A stretch of 64,000 bases of DNA from Rhizobium redzepovicii (GTDB lineage Bacteria > Pseudomonadota > Alphaproteobacteria > Rhizobiales > Rhizobiaceae). The stretch spans positions 1-64,000 of the forward strand of contig NZ_JAILYH010000003.1 in NCBI RefSeq assembly GCF_019793435.1, written 5' to 3'. The notes beneath the pieces are model-generated. The model saw only the letters and a list, made by a program, of their open reading frames with translations, was not told the DNA's origin and made no database searches. Numbering within the stretch: position 1 is the stretch's first letter; the number at the start of each line of letters is the position of its first letter. The translations under genes and the position numbers were made by a program. Below are positions 62,073-64,000 of this stretch, piece by piece.

Positions 62073-62746
62073 CAGAGGGCGATCTCCCTGTAGCGGGCGA
62101 TCGCCTCAGTCGCCGGCGCATCCGCGGCAAGCCGCCCTTCATGAAACAGCAGCACCCGCTCGAAACCGGCGATCAGCTCCAGATCATGGGTGATGACGAT
62201 GGCGCTTTCGGCAAGTCCGGCGATAATTCCTTCGACCAGCGCCCGGTTTTTGAGATCGAGCTGGTTTGTGGGTTCGTCGAGGATCAGAATACCGGGCCCC
62301 GTCGCCAGCACCGAGCAGAGGGCTGCCACCTGCAGCTCGCCGCCGGAAAGCTCGTGCGCCCGCCGCCCGGCCAGCGCCTCGGCGCCGAAGCGGGCCAGCA
62401 CGCCCTCGACTTTCGCCTCGATCTCCGCCTTGGTGAAGCCGCGCCGCTTCAGCCCGAAGGCGATGTCGTCCCGGACGATCGGCATGATGATCTGGTTCTG
62501 CGGCGACTGAAAGATGAAGCCGACATCGGCTGCCGCCGTCTTCTCGTCGGCCGTGTCACGGCCGTTGACGGTGACCCGCCCGACCGTCGGCTTGGTCAGC
62601 CCGTTGATCAGCCGCGCAAACGTGGTCTTGCCCGAGCCATTGAGCCCGATGACGCCGATGCGTTTGCCGCTGATGCCGAGCGTGAGCGGCGCGAGCGCCA
62701 CCCGCGTTCCGAAACTGACCCCGGCGCCTTCGAAGTGTATGTCCAA
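62072..62746 (-). CDS. bioM: Biotin ECF transporter ATPase
   Basis: This 224-residue ABC ATPase has Walker A GLNGSGKTTF, the Q-loop FQSPQNQI, the signature LSGGELQVAALCSVLA, Walker B ILILDEPTNQLD and the H-loop ITHDLE. It energises biotin uptake with BioN and BioY. An ATG at 62761 is in frame, but it lacks a ribosome site; a TTG at 62746 has GAGGA six bases before it and is preferred. No BioR-type operator (TTATCTATAA pattern) was seen in front of the operon. Confidence 0.92.
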   Translation of the reverse strand: MDIHFEGAGVSFGTRVALAPLTLGISGKRIGVIGLNGSGKTTFARLINGLTKPTVGRVTVNGRDTADEKTAAADVGFIFQSPQNQIIMPIVRDDIAFGLKRRGFTKAEIEAKVEGVLARFGAEALAGRRAHELSGGELQVAALCSVLATGPGILILDEPTNQLDLKNRALVEGIIAGLAESAIVITHDLELIAGFERVLLFHEGRLAADAPATEAIARYREIAL

Positions 62747-62790
62747 ACCAGTTCCTCGCATTTTTCATCGGAGGAGATTGCCGATCCCGG

Positions 62791-62928
62791 CCCCTCATCC
62801 GGCTGCCGCCACCTTCTCCGCGCAGGCGGGGAGAAGGGGATATGCCGCACCATCTCCTTCTACCTCGACGCTGCGTCTGGCACGTCCCCTCTCCACGTCA
62901 AAACGGGGAGAGGTTTAGGGTGAGGGGC
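62791..62928 (+). repeat. RIME-like intergenic repeat, copy 6
   Basis: It begins CCCCTCATCCGGCTGCCGCC and ends GAGGTTTAGGGTGAGGGGC, the same orientation as copy 1. It lies between the divergent bioM and YcaQ-like genes. Confidence 0.8.
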
Positions 62929-63039
62929 AGTCATTGGCGCCGACCTGACAGCAGTGCTTCTACAAAGAGCAAACCTCGCTGTCGACATCCGATAGCGATA
63001 TCGGGTGGCTAGGAAGATTTTCCGCGTTATGATGTATCC

Positions 63040-64000
63040 ATGACGAATCTGCTCTCCAATTCCGACGCCCGCCGGGTCTTCCTCGCCAAGCAGGGCCTCA
63101 GCGCCCCGCCGAACCGCGCTTTGACCAAGCAGGGGCTGCTGCAACTGATCGGCGAGCTGGGGTTCGTTCAGGTGGACAGCATCCAGACGGTCGAGCGGGC
63201 GCATCATCAGATCCTGTTCTCCCGCAACCAGACTTATCGGCGCGAGCATCTGACGGCACTGCTCGAAAAGGACGGCGCGCTGTTCGAGCACTGGACGCAC
63301 GACGCCTCGATCCTGCCGAGCGCCTTCTTCGTCTATTGGAAGCACAAGTTCCGCCATCAGGAGAAGGTCATCGTCGAGCGCTGGCGCAAATGGCGCGGCG
63401 AAGGCTTCGAGGCGGCCTTCGAGGAGACCTATCAGCGCGTCGAGCGCGACGGGGCGATCCTAGCGCGCGACATCAAGGCCGACGGCCATGTTTCCGGCGG
63501 CTGGTGGAACTGGCATCCGAACAAGACGGCGCTCGAATATTTCTGGCACACCGGCAAGTTCGCCATCGCCGGCCGATCGAACTTCCAGAAGATCTACGAT
63601 CTCACCGAGCGCGTCATCCCGGCCGAATTCCGTGAGCCGGAGGTGAGCCGCGAGGACTTTATCGACTGGGCCTGCCGCAGCGCGCTCACCCGCCTCGGCT
63701 TTGCCACCCATGGCGAGATATCGGCCTTCTGGAACCTCGTCTCGCCCGAGGAAGCCAAGGCCTGGGTATCAGCCCATCGCGACGAGCTCGCCGAAGTGCT
63801 GATCGAACCGGCGCTCGGAGCCAAGCCGCGCCCCTCCTGGGCCTTTGCCGATTTCCTCTCGACGCTCGACAACTACCCCGCCGCACCGCCGCGCATCCGC
63901 GTACTCAGCCCCTTCGACCCGATGATCCGCGACCGCAACCGCACCGAACGCCTGTTCGGCTTCTTCTACCGCATCGAGATTTTCGTCCCCGAGCCGAAGC
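63040..64000 (+). CDS. YcaQ/AlkX-like DNA glycosylase family protein, 3' truncated by window end
   Basis: The first 320 residues of a winged-helix (HTH_42) protein are present and the frame is open to the window edge. It has the N-terminal ALTKQGLLQLIGELGFVQVDSIQTVERAHHQIL (in pieces, about residues 28-60) with the Gln-x-Asp (QVD) catalytic motif described for YcaQ. EHWTHDASILP (about 88-98) and, near the edge, FDPMIRDRNRTERLFGF follow. These enzymes unhook interstrand DNA crosslinks or remove bulky N7 adducts. The start ATG follows the RIME copy at 62791 and its gene is divergent from bioM. Confidence 0.88.
   Translation, partial: MTNLLSNSDARRVFLAKQGLSAPPNRALTKQGLLQLIGELGFVQVDSIQTVERAHHQILFSRNQTYRREHLTALLEKDGALFEHWTHDASILPSAFFVYWKHKFRHQEKVIVERWRKWRGEGFEAAFEETYQRVERDGAILARDIKADGHVSGGWWNWHPNKTALEYFWHTGKFAIAGRSNFQKIYDLTERVIPAEFREPEVSREDFIDWACRSALTRLGFATHGEISAFWNLVSPEEAKAWVSAHRDELAEVLIEPALGAKPRPSWAFADFLSTLDNYPAAPPRIRVLSPFDPMIRDRNRTERLFGFFYRIEIFVPEPK

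Noticed and set aside
61443..62790. BioR-type operator before bioMNY
   Set aside because: I looked for the TTATCTATAA pattern in the spacers around the operon and did not find it.

Overview
The window is a typical piece of a fast-growing Rhizobium chromosome, closest in gene content and style to the R. leguminosarum / R. etli group. Evidence is the high GC, long divergently or convergently packed operons, six copies of a RIME-like intergenic repeat, and rhizobial families (BA14K, DUF982, DUF1217, DUF6101-like, bioMNY, matABC-matR). I see no rRNA, tRNA, insertion sequence, integrase, phage gene or CRISPR array.

Layout. 0-14 kb is mostly housekeeping: purD, a small secreted protein, a Cache-type chemoreceptor, glyS, tex, cfa, a histidine phosphatase, a MipA/OmpV outer-membrane protein, ubiA and a DUF6101-like gene. 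14-24 kb holds a giant ten-repeat DUF1217 protein, a GlcD-like FAD dehydrogenase, a long Sua5/TsaC protein, a Rieske oxygenase, a BA14K protein and a DUF982 protein. 24-31 kb holds a CorA/ZntB transporter, an acyl-CoA dehydrogenase plus enoyl-CoA hydratase pair, an MBL hydrolase, and a divergent SDR/HxlR pair with a paired operator-like repeat. 30.6-43.5 kb is a mainly minus-strand block (rRNA methyltransferase, tlyA, dxs, pirin, SDR, xseB, HDAC-like) interrupted by plus-strand genes (DUF4424, a second chemoreceptor, a two-HKD phospholipase-D-like protein). 43.6-50 kb carries a thioesterase and the complete malonate system: divergent matR, then matA-matB-matC (uptake, activation to malonyl-CoA, decarboxylation to acetyl-CoA). 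50-57 kb is regulatory and accessory: a LuxR-type regulator, a PAS-PAS-XRE regulator with a dense TGAGCA cluster in front of it, a third chemoreceptor, a 2H-phosphoesterase-like protein, and a solitary ectoine synthase divergent from a LysR regulator. 57-60.8 kb has a divergent methionyl-tRNA synthetase, a 57-residue membrane microprotein and an acyltransferase. 60.8-62.8 kb is the biotin ECF transporter bioMNY, and the window ends inside a YcaQ-like gene.

The most interesting structure lies in front of the divergent methionyl-tRNA synthetase (57263-57456). A promoter is placed so that transcription should begin at, or next to, the AUG of a 16-codon ORF ending MMMPRS. This is followed by mutually exclusive hairpins and a U-tailed terminator. 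It looks like a ribosome-mediated attenuator sensing methionyl-tRNA, laid out like the leaderless trpE(G) attenuator of Sinorhizobium, and I know of no described equivalent for methionine. The downstream enzyme has altered HIGH and KMSKS motifs, so it may be an inducible backup or inhibitor-tolerant MetRS. All functional calls are from reading the sequence; no database search was possible.
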